This document shows, one piece after another, positions 8,690 through 16,891 of a stretch of DNA of 51,475 nucleotides. Both the position numbers and the translations under genes were made by a program. Source of the stretch: Lachnospiraceae bacterium (GTDB lineage Bacteria > Bacillota > Clostridia > Lachnospirales > Lachnospiraceae). Each line of letters starts with the position of its first letter. Within the stretch, counting starts at the first letter, position 1. Location of the stretch: contig JAILCB010000155.1 in assembly GCA_024680595.1 (NCBI GenBank), forward strand, positions 1-51,475, given 5' to 3'. Under the pieces are notes generated by a model. That model searched no databases, had not been told where the DNA came from, and was given only the letters and a program-made list of their open reading frames with translations.

Positions 8690-10684
8690 ATGAGAAATCA
8701 AAGTCCTTATTTAAGGAAATATCAGTCGTTTTTAATGACCTTGTTATGTGCCCTGTTTTGCATTACACAGGCTTTTTCTGTCTATGGGGACGTATCCGGA
8801 GACACATCTGCCCCGGGTGCCCTAATTGCGAATAATAGCGGATCGGATACTTATGACGACAGCAGCAGTAGCAGCAGCAGCTCCAGTTCGTCTGGTACTT
8901 CTAATAGCCATGATACATACGACACGGCTACATCTACAAACCCTTTCATTTTGCCTGCATCCACTTATGTAACACCTGTCGCCACCCATGGTCAGGATGT
9001 GGCGGTGGTTTTGCCTGTTGTTAACATGTTCAAGTATAATATAACGGATGTAATAATTACACCTGTGATTTCAGCTAAGACCGATGAGTTTCCTTTTGAG
9101 ATTGATGCCACAGGTTTTACTCAAAAGATCGACTATCTCCTGGGAGAAACGGTGGATCCCAATCCTGCCTCTAGGGCCAGGAGCGTGGGCTGGACTTTCA
9201 AGACCCGGGAGAATGTGAAGACAGGTTACTATAAGTTGGATTATTCTATTACTTATACAAATCCTGCCTGTGTCATTGAAAGCTGCACCATTTCTACCTT
9301 TGTAAAGACTGTTGGAACAGAGGAGAGCGGGACCACAGACGGAGATGAGGATAAGAAAGAGGATGAGAAGAAGTCCACTCCCAGAGTAATTGTTACAGGA
9401 TTTACCACTGAACCTGAGAAGGTTCAGGCCGGAGAGGTTTTCAAATTGAATCTGACGGTTCAGAACACCTCTAATAGAACCTCCGTTAATAATATGGAAA
9501 TGGTTTTGACAGGGACTGTGACAGGAAAGGATGAGGCCAGCTCCTATGCGGCTTTCCTGCCTACCTCCGGAGCCAATAGTTTCTATCTCTCATCCATTCC
9601 GGCCGGGGGGACGGCCCAGCTTTCCATGGACTTCACGGCTAAGGCGGATTTGGAACAGAAGCCCTATGTCATGGATATCAAGATGAAATATGAGGACAGT
9701 GAGGCAAATCCCTATGAGGGGGAAGCCAGCGTCTCCATTCCCGTTCATCAGATTTCCAAATTTGATACGAGCTCAGTGGAAGTCCAGCCCTCCTCTATTA
9801 CGGTAGGGGAACAGGCCAATATCATGTTCAGCATATATAATACCGGGAAGACCAAGCTTTATAATGTATCCGTCAGTGTGAACGCACCTTCTTTGGAGCC
9901 CACCATGGCCTATGTGGGCGGTATTGATTCCGGAGGCACGGGAAATGTGGATATGATGGTGACGGGGACATCGGCCACTATGGACGAGGGGGATGTGGAC
10001 TGTCTGATTTCCTATGAGGATGAGTCCGGGAATGTTACCCTGTCAGAGAAAACGATTTCTTTATATGTTTCTGATTATGTCGAGGAGGATTTCGGCGAAG
10101 GGGAATTCATGGATGAGGAGATGGAAGAGGAAGAGGGCATGTCCCCTGCCGTCCGTAACGGGCTGATAGCCGGCGGAGCGGGAATCCTTCTTATCCTAGG
10201 TCTAATTGTCTTTCTAAAGATTCGGAATAAGAGAAAGAGGCTTTCGGAGGAAAGGGAGCTGGCCAGATTTCTAGAAGAGGAAGAGCTTGCCCGTGTTCAG
10301 GGATCCGATCAGGATTCGGATCAAAAGGTCCGGGACAAGGGACCGGGTACAGGACCTGTGCCTGCCTCCGGACAGATGGGGGAAAATGCTGTCTATGAAG
10401 AGAATGGAGCCCCTGCAGGAAAGGCGAATGAAGACGTTGGTCATACAGGAGAACTTCCTGCCAGAGGAAAGGCGGGACAGGCGTTATCAGATGAAATTTC
10501 TCCTTCACAAGAGTCACGGGATACAAGTGCAGCTCCGGACCAGGGATCTCCTGTAGGCGGAAGGACTTCTGCCGGGGATGATAGGAGTTCTGTGGATAAA
10601 GGGGGAAAAACTCAGCGGGAATCAGAGAAAAAGGGCAGAAAAGGTAGGAATGGCGGAGACAATGAGAACGGAGGAATGAAGTAA
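8690..10684 (+). CDS. Secreted membrane-anchored accessory protein of the MacB-type ABC system
   Basis: About 664 residues. An N-terminal signal sequence (basic start, then LMTLLCALFCITQAF) is followed by a Ser-rich stretch and at least two CARDB/NEW3-like beta modules, visible as EVFKLNLTVQNTSNRTSVNN and VGEQANIMFSIYNTGKTKLY. One transmembrane helix (GLIAGGAGILLILGLIVFL, around base 10170-10225) is followed by a long, charged cytoplasmic tail. The gene sits between the ATPase and the permease, so I infer it is an extracellular partner or substrate adaptor. ATG 8642 would add 16 residues but its GAGGGAG abuts the codon; ATG 8690 or GTG 8681 gives a better signal peptide. Start uncertain. Confidence 0.75.
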   Translation: MRNQSPYLRKYQSFLMTLLCALFCITQAFSVYGDVSGDTSAPGALIANNSGSDTYDDSSSSSSSSSSSGTSNSHDTYDTATSTNPFILPASTYVTPVATHGQDVAVVLPVVNMFKYNITDVIITPVISAKTDEFPFEIDATGFTQKIDYLLGETVDPNPASRARSVGWTFKTRENVKTGYYKLDYSITYTNPACVIESCTISTFVKTVGTEESGTTDGDEDKKEDEKKSTPRVIVTGFTTEPEKVQAGEVFKLNLTVQNTSNRTSVNNMEMVLTGTVTGKDEASSYAAFLPTSGANSFYLSSIPAGGTAQLSMDFTAKADLEQKPYVMDIKMKYEDSEANPYEGEASVSIPVHQISKFDTSSVEVQPSSITVGEQANIMFSIYNTGKTKLYNVSVSVNAPSLEPTMAYVGGIDSGGTGNVDMMVTGTSATMDEGDVDCLISYEDESGNVTLSEKTISLYVSDYVEEDFGEGEFMDEEMEEEEGMSPAVRNGLIAGGAGILLILGLIVFLKIRNKRKRLSEERELARFLEEEELARVQGSDQDSDQKVRDKGPGTGPVPASGQMGENAVYEENGAPAGKANEDVGHTGELPARGKAGQALSDEISPSQESRDTSAAPDQGSPVGGRTSAGDDRSSVDKGGKTQRESEKKGRKGRNGGDNENGGMK

Positions 10685-12073
10685 ATGCGTTTCTCGGATC
10701 TTCTGCGAATGAGTACCAGTTCCCTGGTGAAAAGGAAGCTCCGAACGATTCTCACCATTCTGGGTGTGGTTATCGGAATTGCCTCCATAGTAGTCATGGT
10801 ATCTCTGGGTTTGGGTCTCAATCAGCAGTCCATGGAGATGATTGAACAATACGGCGGTCTTACTACTATAACTGTGACAGAGCAATATGGCGGTTATAGT
10901 GATTCCGGGTCGGATATGGCCCTCGGAAATGGGGATCCTACATTTGGAAAGATTACGGATGCTACGGTAGAGGCGGTAAAGGCACTGGAGCATGTCAAGG
11001 TGGCGTCGCCGGTATTGAATTTTCAATGCGTGCTGCGAAGCGGTCCTTATGTCAGTGAGCCCTATGCGGCCTATGGATATTCTCTGGAAGGCCTCCGCTC
11101 CATGAATTGGAAGTTCTCGGCGGGAGGTCTGCCGGAGGAAGGGGATGAGCTGAAGTTCATCTATGGCAACCTCATACAGCAGGAATTTACCAATGCATCA
11201 ACAGGGGCAGGCTACTATGAGACCGGGGTCCTTCCGGAAATCGATTTCATGGAGTCTCCCGTTTTCACTATCTTTGATACAGAGGCCTATCATGCCAGCA
11301 AATCCTCCGGAAACTCCGAGGATTTTGGCGGTGATGCCACTGCTTCCGCGGAGAATAAAACCCCTCCCAGAAAATATATGATTCATGCCGCCGGTATTCT
11401 CTATGGTGAAGGCCAGGATGATTACAGGGATTATAGCTTTGGGGTGTATTGCGATATCGAGGCCCTGCAGAAAACCTTACAGAAGGTATTTCGGAATAAG
11501 CCCATTCCCGGTCAGCCCGTGAAAAAGAATGGCAGCCCCTATCGGAATCTCTTTTACAGTCAGATTTATGTCCGTGCGGATAGTGTGGATAATATGGAAG
11601 AGGTTCAGGATGCCATAACCGCTATGGGTTATAATGCCTATAGTAATTTCGAGTGGATCGAGGAGACAAGGGAGCAGTCCCGTTCCCAGCAGGCCATGCT
11701 GGGGGGGATCGGGGCGGTATCCCTGCTGGTGGCGGCAATCGGAATCGCTAATACAATGATGATGTCCATTTATGAGCGCACCAGAGAGATAGGGGTTATG
11801 AAGGTATTGGGCTGTGATTTGAAGGATATCCGGAGATTATTTCTCCTGGAGGCTACCCTTATCGGTGCTTTTGGAGGCCTGCTCGGGGATGTGCTGAGCC
11901 TGGCGGCATCTCATATTATAAATGCCGTAACAGAAACCACCACTTCCTTAATACCCCTTTGGCTTTATGCGGTAGGATTTGCATTTGCAATAGTGGTAGG
12001 AGTCATTGCCGGCTATTTCCCGTCCAAGAGAGCTATGCAGTTAAGCCCTCTGGCTGCCATCCGCAATGAATGA
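10685..12073 (+). CDS. ABC transporter permease, MacB/FtsX family
   Basis: A 462-residue permease with the classic MacB layout. The N-terminal amphipathic helix and first transmembrane segment read RKLRTILTILGVVIGIASIVVMVSL in part. A large extracellular MacB_PCD-type domain follows (residues ~50-330). The C-terminal FtsX domain has three helices, including GGIGAVSLLVAAIGIANTM, MSIYERTREIGVMKVLGC and the final AVGFAFAIVVGVIAGYFPS. ATG 10685 directly follows the stop of the upstream gene, with GGAGG ten bases before it, so translation is probably coupled. It works with the ATPase at 7842. Confidence 0.92.
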   Translation: MRFSDLLRMSTSSLVKRKLRTILTILGVVIGIASIVVMVSLGLGLNQQSMEMIEQYGGLTTITVTEQYGGYSDSGSDMALGNGDPTFGKITDATVEAVKALEHVKVASPVLNFQCVLRSGPYVSEPYAAYGYSLEGLRSMNWKFSAGGLPEEGDELKFIYGNLIQQEFTNASTGAGYYETGVLPEIDFMESPVFTIFDTEAYHASKSSGNSEDFGGDATASAENKTPPRKYMIHAAGILYGEGQDDYRDYSFGVYCDIEALQKTLQKVFRNKPIPGQPVKKNGSPYRNLFYSQIYVRADSVDNMEEVQDAITAMGYNAYSNFEWIEETREQSRSQQAMLGGIGAVSLLVAAIGIANTMMMSIYERTREIGVMKVLGCDLKDIRRLFLLEATLIGAFGGLLGDVLSLAASHIINAVTETTTSLIPLWLYAVGFAFAIVVGVIAGYFPSKRAMQLSPLAAIRNE

Positions 12074-12196
12074 GCCGGTCCGGTCTTAGGAATTGCAATT
12101 ATAGAGTAAAGATAGTTCGAGTCCTTTTGTCCTTCCCTTATTTCCATAAATGGTATGGACAGAAGTGATTTCATGAAAGGGAATTTCAATTTCATT

Positions 12197-13570
12197 ATGG
12201 TTTTTAGTTCACTGATCTTTCTGTTTCGGTTTATGCCGATTTTTTTTGTCATATATTACCTTGTGCCTGCGGGCTGGAAAAATCTGATACTATTTGGAGG
12301 AAGTATCATCTTCTATGCCTGGGGTGAGCCCCGTTACCTGATTCTTGTACTCCTTTCCGTTTTTGTAAACTATTTTCTGGCGACTTTTATCGTTAAATCC
12401 GGGGAAAGAGCCGGGGGAAGAAAGTTTTTTCTCTTCCTTGCCATTCTCTATAATGTAGGAATGCTATTCTTCTTCAAGTATTCGGCCTTTTTTCTCTCCA
12501 GTCTCAATGGTCTCTTTGGCTGGAAGCTGCCGGTTCCGGATATCCTGCTGCCCCTGGGTATTAGCTTCTACACCTTTCAGATCCTATCCTATATCATCGA
12601 TGTTTATCGGGGAAACTGCAGGGCTTCTAACTCAATTCTGAATCTGGGAACCTATTTAATCATGTTTCCCCAGCTCATAGCCGGTCCCATTGTCATCTAT
12701 GGGGATGTGGAGAAGGATTTAAAGAAGCGGAAGATTGAAATTATTAATGTTGAAAGAGGGCTGAAAACCTTTTCCTTAGGCCTGGCTTCAAAGGTGCTTT
12801 TGGCCAATAATCTGGGCAATATCTGGAGTGCCTGTGGTGAGGCGGGCTTTGATGATATTTCTACTCCTTTTGCCTGGCTGGGAATTATAGCCTATGGCCT
12901 GCAGCTCTACTTTGACTTTAATGGTTATTCCCTGATGGCTATTGGATTGGGTGACATGCTGGGATTCCGCTTTCCCGAGAATTTTGACTTTCCCTATTCT
13001 GCCGCTTCCGTGACGGATTTTTGGCGGAGATGGCATAAGACCTTGACAGGCTGGTTCCGGGAGTATATCTATATTCCTTTGGGTGGGAATCGGAAGGGAA
13101 AATTCCGAACGATTTTGAATATTCTCATAGTTTGGCTAATAACGGGACTCTGGCATGGGGCGGCCTGGAACTTCGTCCTCTGGGGATTCTATTATTTCCT
13201 GCTATTGGCTCTGGAGCGGCTGTTTCTGGGTAAGCTCCTGAAGGGTTCCCGGGTATTGTCGCGAATCTATACCTTGTTTTTTGTATTTTGCGGCTGGGTG
13301 CTCTTTGTTGCTTCATCCATGTCGGAGATTGGTATACTCTTCAGCAGAATGTTTGTCTGGCATCCGGGAAGTGAATATCTGGAGTATCTGACCAATTATG
13401 GGTCTGTGCTGATTGCCTCTGTAATCTTTGCGACCCCTCTTTTACGGAAATATTATAGGAATCATTCGAACCGGATGCCTGTCCTAATCTTTCTCTGCTT
13501 ATTATTCTGGGGCTCTGTGGTACAATTAGTGGATTCCGTGTATAATCCTTTTCTGTATTTCCGTTTTTGA
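12197..13570 (+). CDS. MBOAT family membrane O-acyltransferase (AlgI/DltB-like)
   Basis: Polytopic membrane enzyme that moves an acyl group, usually acetyl, across the membrane for transfer to an extracellular polymer. Family marks are the FLFRFMPIFFVIYYLVP start, FYAWGEPRYL, PLGISFYTFQILSYIIDVYR, FPQLIAGPI, FDFNGYSLMAIGLG, FWRRWH and LWHGAAWNFVLWG, whose His (about residue 320) is the expected catalytic residue. I chose ATG 12197 because AlgI/DltB proteins normally begin at this point. ATG 12155 would add 14 residues with no ribosome binding site. The next gene encodes an SGNH-type partner, the usual arrangement for polysaccharide O-acetylation. Confidence 0.9.
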   Translation: MVFSSLIFLFRFMPIFFVIYYLVPAGWKNLILFGGSIIFYAWGEPRYLILVLLSVFVNYFLATFIVKSGERAGGRKFFLFLAILYNVGMLFFFKYSAFFLSSLNGLFGWKLPVPDILLPLGISFYTFQILSYIIDVYRGNCRASNSILNLGTYLIMFPQLIAGPIVIYGDVEKDLKKRKIEIINVERGLKTFSLGLASKVLLANNLGNIWSACGEAGFDDISTPFAWLGIIAYGLQLYFDFNGYSLMAIGLGDMLGFRFPENFDFPYSAASVTDFWRRWHKTLTGWFREYIYIPLGGNRKGKFRTILNILIVWLITGLWHGAAWNFVLWGFYYFLLLALERLFLGKLLKGSRVLSRIYTLFFVFCGWVLFVASSMSEIGILFSRMFVWHPGSEYLEYLTNYGSVLIASVIFATPLLRKYYRNHSNRMPVLIFLCLLFWGSVVQLVDSVYNPFLYFRF

Positions 13571-13675
13571 GTTTCCTGGAGATTTTTGGAAATCGAATTG
13601 TGGAATTCCAGGGAAAACGTTTTTATTTCAGAATAAAAGGACACTATTTCAGAAGTGACCCGTTATGACAATTCC

Positions 13676-13704
13676 TTTCAGCGGGGGCTGTTCTCTCGCT
13701 GAAA
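13676..13704. repeat. 8-bp inverted repeat before the SGNH gene
   Basis: TTTCAGCG and CGCTGAAA are perfect inverted repeats separated by 13 bases, in the 248-bp spacer between the MBOAT and SGNH genes. There is no T-run, so it is not a convincing terminator. The rest of the spacer is GC-rich with a GGCCGGAAGAGGCC segment. Confidence 0.5.
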
Positions 13705-13818
13705 TAAATGCTCTACGGGTATGTGCAGGACATAGGGCCGGAAGAGGCCGGCTGGCGCTGACCCCAATCCCGCGCGAGGCCCCGCCAACGAGATTTGAAT
13801 GAATTAGAGGTAATATTT

Positions 13819-15399
13819 TTGAAGATTTTTTCTAAATGTCCATTTTTGATTATGACTTTGGCAATTACAGTCATCCTCTTTATTTATGGGATATTTTTGA
13901 ACCTGGGCCTGCTTTCTTCTGTGAAAACGGTGGCAGGAAGCTCAGGGGAGAACCATATGGAGGTCGCTGTGGCCGTACGGGATTTGAAAACAAGGGCCAC
14001 CGGGCTTTTCGAGGAAGAGGATGATTATGATTATACTGGAACATCGGCCCCGGCTGAATATGTCCCCAATGAAGAGCTGAAGGAAAGAATGGCCTATGCA
14101 GGTGGTGTGACTTTTCCTGAGCAAACATCCTCCACAGAGCGGGCGCCCGGGCAGGAGGACGATTCTTCCGGTGAAAAGGCGGCTAAGGAAGCGGCGGAGA
14201 GAAAGCAGAAGGCGGAAGAGGAAGCAAAAAAGAAGAAGGAAGAGGAGGAGGAGCGGCAGGAGCAGGCAAAGCGGGAGGCTAGAGAGCAGGCTAGAAGAGA
14301 GGCTGCAAGGGAGACCCAACAGGAGAATGATGCTTCTTTCACGGGTCCTTATGACGGTTTCTACGCTGTGGAGGACGGCTATTTCTCCGGTGGGGACACC
14401 TTATTTATTGGGGATTCCAGGGTAAAAGGATTCGAGGCCTATTCCGAAATTCCTGGAATTGTAGTCTATGCGGAGAAAGGATATGCCATTCACCAGGTAT
14501 TTAAGAAGAAATTTATAAGGGTGCAGCTGGATCCTCCTCCTGAAGAGGATCTCGGTAAGGTCACCCTGGAAGAGGCCATGGCCCTGCAGCCGGACAAATT
14601 CAAGAAAATATATATCAAGTTTGGTCTCAATGAGATGGGCTGGGGCAACGAGGAGATGTTTAGCAATGCCTATTACCGGCTCATTGATATGCTGAAGTAT
14701 TATCAGCCCAATGCGGTCATTTATGTGCAGAGTGTAATCTGCGTTTCCAAGGTAAAGTCCAATGGCTCCAGCCTTTTTAATAATGAGAATGTGAAGGCTA
14801 GAAATGAAGCCCTGAAGGTGGTTGCTGATAATGAACATATTTCTTATCTGGATTTGAATACAGTCTTTGCCAATGAAGAGGGATGCCTTCCATCCGACTA
14901 TACCTCAGATGGTATTCATATCAGATCCAAATATATGCAGATTTGGGTGGATTTTTTGAAGAAACATGCTGTTATCTCAGGGGAATCGGATTGGCAGTAC
15001 GTGTCCGGACTGGGGGCGGATAGTAATAAACCGGAAGCTGGTACCAGCGTCCAAATCCAGGAGGGAGGCCAGACCCAGGAGGGAGGCCAGACTCAGGAGG
15101 GCGGCCAAGTCCAGGAGGGCGGCCAGACCCAGGAAGGGGATCAGACCCAGGAAGGGGGCCAGACCCAGGAGGGAGGCCAGACCCAGGAAGGAGGCCAGAC
15201 CCAGGAAGGGGGCCAGACCCAGCAGGGCGGCCAGGCCCAGGAAGGGGGCCAGACCCAGGAAGGGGGCCAGACCCAGCAGGGAGGCCAGTCTCAGCAAGGC
15301 GGCAATGGGGACTCGGACGGCAATTCCTCTGATAAACAGGAAGAAAAGTCTTCGGAAGAGTTAATTGAAACCGATTGGGAAACAGGAGGCGGATTGTAA
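13819..15399 (+). CDS. Membrane-anchored SGNH-hydrolase-like protein with QTQEGG repeats
   Basis: About 526 residues. The N-terminal signal anchor (FLIMTLAITVILFIYGIFL) is followed by a Lys/Glu-rich charged linker. The SGNH-like domain spans residues ~190-385: FIGDSR with the nucleophile Ser at about 200, GLNEMG for block III, and the DGIHI Asp/His pair at about 364/367. The C-terminus has a 6-residue repeat. Next to an MBOAT gene, this is the likely extracellular acyltransferase or esterase that completes polysaccharide O-acylation. TTG 13819 is preferred since AGAGG lies eight bases upstream; an earlier TTG at 13795 has no such site. Confidence 0.8.
   Translation: MKIFSKCPFLIMTLAITVILFIYGIFLNLGLLSSVKTVAGSSGENHMEVAVAVRDLKTRATGLFEEEDDYDYTGTSAPAEYVPNEELKERMAYAGGVTFPEQTSSTERAPGQEDDSSGEKAAKEAAERKQKAEEEAKKKKEEEEERQEQAKREAREQARREAARETQQENDASFTGPYDGFYAVEDGYFSGGDTLFIGDSRVKGFEAYSEIPGIVVYAEKGYAIHQVFKKKFIRVQLDPPPEEDLGKVTLEEAMALQPDKFKKIYIKFGLNEMGWGNEEMFSNAYYRLIDMLKYYQPNAVIYVQSVICVSKVKSNGSSLFNNENVKARNEALKVVADNEHISYLDLNTVFANEEGCLPSDYTSDGIHIRSKYMQIWVDFLKKHAVISGESDWQYVSGLGADSNKPEAGTSVQIQEGGQTQEGGQTQEGGQVQEGGQTQEGDQTQEGGQTQEGGQTQEGGQTQEGGQTQQGGQAQEGGQTQEGGQTQQGGQSQQGGNGDSDGNSSDKQEEKSSEELIETDWETGGGL
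15049..15300 (+). repeat. In-frame 18-bp tandem repeat encoding QTQEGG
   Basis: About 14 consecutive hexapeptide units, mainly Q-T-Q-E-G-G with variants QVQEGG, QTQEGD and QTQQGG, form the C-terminal tail of the SGNH protein. The 18-bp units are nearly identical at DNA level, so the array should be length-variable between strains. Such Gln/Gly tails on surface proteins usually act as flexible spacers. Confidence 0.9.
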
Positions 15400-15421
15400 T
15401 CCGTTTCCTATAGAAGGAAAG

Positions 15422-15451
15422 GGGCAGGGAAAACTCCCCTGCCCGTTTTTT
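15422..15451 (+). terminator. Rho-independent terminator after the SGNH gene
   Basis: Perfect 8-bp GC-rich stem GGGCAGGG / CCCTGCCC with a 7-nt loop, followed by GTTTTTT. It lies 22 nt after the stop codon and closes the MBOAT-SGNH unit. Confidence 0.9.
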
Positions 15452-15452
15452 C

Positions 15453-15609
15453 AAGACTTTCTGTCGGATCGGCTCCTAAAGCGAAGGGAAATCCCTTACA
15501 AAGTGCGGAATTTCCCCTCTAAATACATCTCTTTCTATTTGCAGGCCGGAAATCCCTTACAGAGTGCGGGATTTCCGAATGCTTTTTCTTTTCCCGTTCG
15601 CAAAGTCTT
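15453..15609. repeat. 157-bp intergenic element with terminal inverted repeats and two hairpin units
   Basis: Bounded by perfect 8-bp inverted repeats AAGACTTT (15453-15460) and AAAGTCTT (15602-15609). Inside are two near-identical 29-bp hairpin units (15487-15515 and 15548-15576, two differences); the second forms a perfect 9-bp stem GGAAATCCC / GGGATTTCC. The right part carries, on the minus strand, the core GCATTCGGAAATCCCG (15567-15582), which is identical to a sequence before clpP. See the related elements at 22146, 43364 and 48456. Confidence 0.75.
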
Positions 15610-15620
15610 AGGTTACCATC

Positions 15621-16178
15621 TTAGAAAATATATTGAATCTGTCTTAGGATTTCCTCTGATTTTTCTTTTCCCAGGACTTGCTCGATGATGGCGGCGGCAA
15701 ACTCCACAGAAGTTCCCATGCCCCGTCCGGTCACAAAGGGACCATCCTTCACGGCTCCCTTGTCCATAATCACCTCTGCCCCCAAAAGCTTCTCTTCATT
15801 GCCGGGATAGCAGCAGGCCTTACGGCCCTTCAGAAGTCCCAATTGGCCCAGTACCCGGGGAGCGGCGCAAATGGCGGCCAGATTTTTACCTTCTCCGGCG
15901 GCCTTTATCAAAACTTCCTTTAGCTTGTCACATTTTTCCAGGTTCTCTGTGCCCAGACCACCGCCCGGCAGAACCAGCATGTCCATTTCATCAAAATTCA
16001 CATTCTCAAAAAGCCTATCTGCTTTCAGGGGAATTTGGTGAGAGGACATGATATCAAGTGTGTCCTTGATGGAGACTGTGGTCACTTCAATGCCGGCCCT
16101 CCTGCACATATCAACAACGGTCAGTCCCTCAATCTCCTCAAATCCATCCGCTAGAAAAACTGCTATCTTTTTACTCAT
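15621..16178 (-). CDS. DJ-1/PfpI family protein
   Basis: A 185-residue single-domain protein of the DJ-1/PfpI superfamily (YajL/ThiJ-like), a group that includes glyoxalase or deglycase-type activities and stress proteins. It shows KKIAVFLADGFEEIEGLTVVD at the start, LVLPGGGLGTENL in the middle, and the reactive cysteine in AAICAAPRVLG (Cys ~104) with the conserved Glu at ~15. ATG 16178 follows AGGAG at seven bases; an upstream in-frame start at 16235 lacks a binding site. It is the last gene of the minus-strand block starting with the LacI regulator. The exact substrate is unknown. Confidence 0.9.
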   Translation of the reverse strand: MSKKIAVFLADGFEEIEGLTVVDMCRRAGIEVTTVSIKDTLDIMSSHQIPLKADRLFENVNFDEMDMLVLPGGGLGTENLEKCDKLKEVLIKAAGEGKNLAAICAAPRVLGQLGLLKGRKACCYPGNEEKLLGAEVIMDKGAVKDGPFVTGRGMGTSVEFAAAIIEQVLGKEKSEEILRQIQYIF

Positions 16179-16265
16179 ATATTTGCTCCTTACATCAACG
16201 ACATATAAACCTGAATTAATAGTTAAACCACCCATAAAAGCAGGGGCTATTGATCTTGCCTGACT

Positions 16266-16739
16266 TTACCGTCCCAGTGCCATGACCGAATTTTTGTAGT
16301 CGGGTTTGTTTGATACATCTTCCCCGAACCATTCCGGCGGAATGTAGGACTCGGCATCCTCCTCCGTCTCAAATTCCACTTCCACAAGAACTAGGGGTGA
16401 AAGGGGAGGATCGAAAACATCTAATTCTATGTGCAAACCTTCCTCTGTGGGAATGACATATCTCTTTTTCCGTATCAGAATTCCGTCCCGCTTCTCCTTT
16501 AAGTGTTGATAGGACTCCGAATCCAGAGGCAGGTTGTATTCGCTGTGAGAAATATCTGTATTGGAAGGATCCCGCCTGGACCCCTTATAGGTCAGATAGT
16601 AGCTGTCATTTTCCTTTCTCACCCTGACCGTGGGAGAACCGCAGAGATAGGCCTGTTCAATTAGCAGACAGGGATATTGTTCCAGATTATCGGGGATTTC
16701 TTTCACAAGCCATTTTCTTTCAATTTCGCGATTTTCCAT
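16266..16739 (-). CDS. CYTH domain protein (triphosphate tunnel metalloenzyme)
   Basis: About 157 residues. The N-terminal EIERKWLV carries the ExExK signature (residues 5-9) of the CYTH superfamily. Downstream basic residues (TVRVRKENDSYYLTYKG) and acidic strands (GLHIELDVF, LVEVEFETEEDAE) build the tunnel that binds triphosphates and divalent metals. Small bacterial CYTH proteins act mostly as inorganic triphosphatases; adenylate cyclase activity is less common. ATG 16739 follows GGGAGG at a normal distance, while ATG 16757 lies upstream of that site. It lies between glgP and the DJ-1 gene on the minus strand. Confidence 0.88.
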   Translation of the reverse strand: MENREIERKWLVKEIPDNLEQYPCLLIEQAYLCGSPTVRVRKENDSYYLTYKGSRRDPSNTDISHSEYNLPLDSESYQHLKEKRDGILIRKKRYVIPTEEGLHIELDVFDPPLSPLVLVEVEFETEEDAESYIPPEWFGEDVSNKPDYKNSVMALGR

Positions 16740-16891
16740 ATCCACCTCCCAAAACAATGCTTTTCATTATCCATTCAGGTGAAAGCAAGGAGCCGGCTGA
16801 AGTCTTTCCTTTCAGGAATGCTGCAGCCGGGCTTGTCCTTTCATCCGGAATAGTCTCAGCTGAAAGCAATTGTGCCTTCACAAGCTATCAT
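16740..16891 (-). repeat. Spacer with TGAAAGGA motifs between glgP and the CYTH gene
   Basis: On the minus strand TGAAAGGA occurs twice (plus 16807-16814 and 16836-16843), and CCGGCTG / CAGCCGG can pair across the first copy. The same octamer recurs in the glgP leader and, at a regular 17-bp spacing, after cca. No terminator T-run was found, so glgP and the CYTH gene may be co-transcribed. Confidence 0.5.

Noticed and set aside
15049-15300. Possible CRISPR array from the regular 18-bp units
   Set aside because: Units are contiguous and coding with no unique spacers, and there are no cas genes.
14966-15454. Long frames on both strands over the QTQEGG region
   Set aside because: 18-bp repeats keep alternative frames open; the Arg/Pro/Gly-rich products look artificial.
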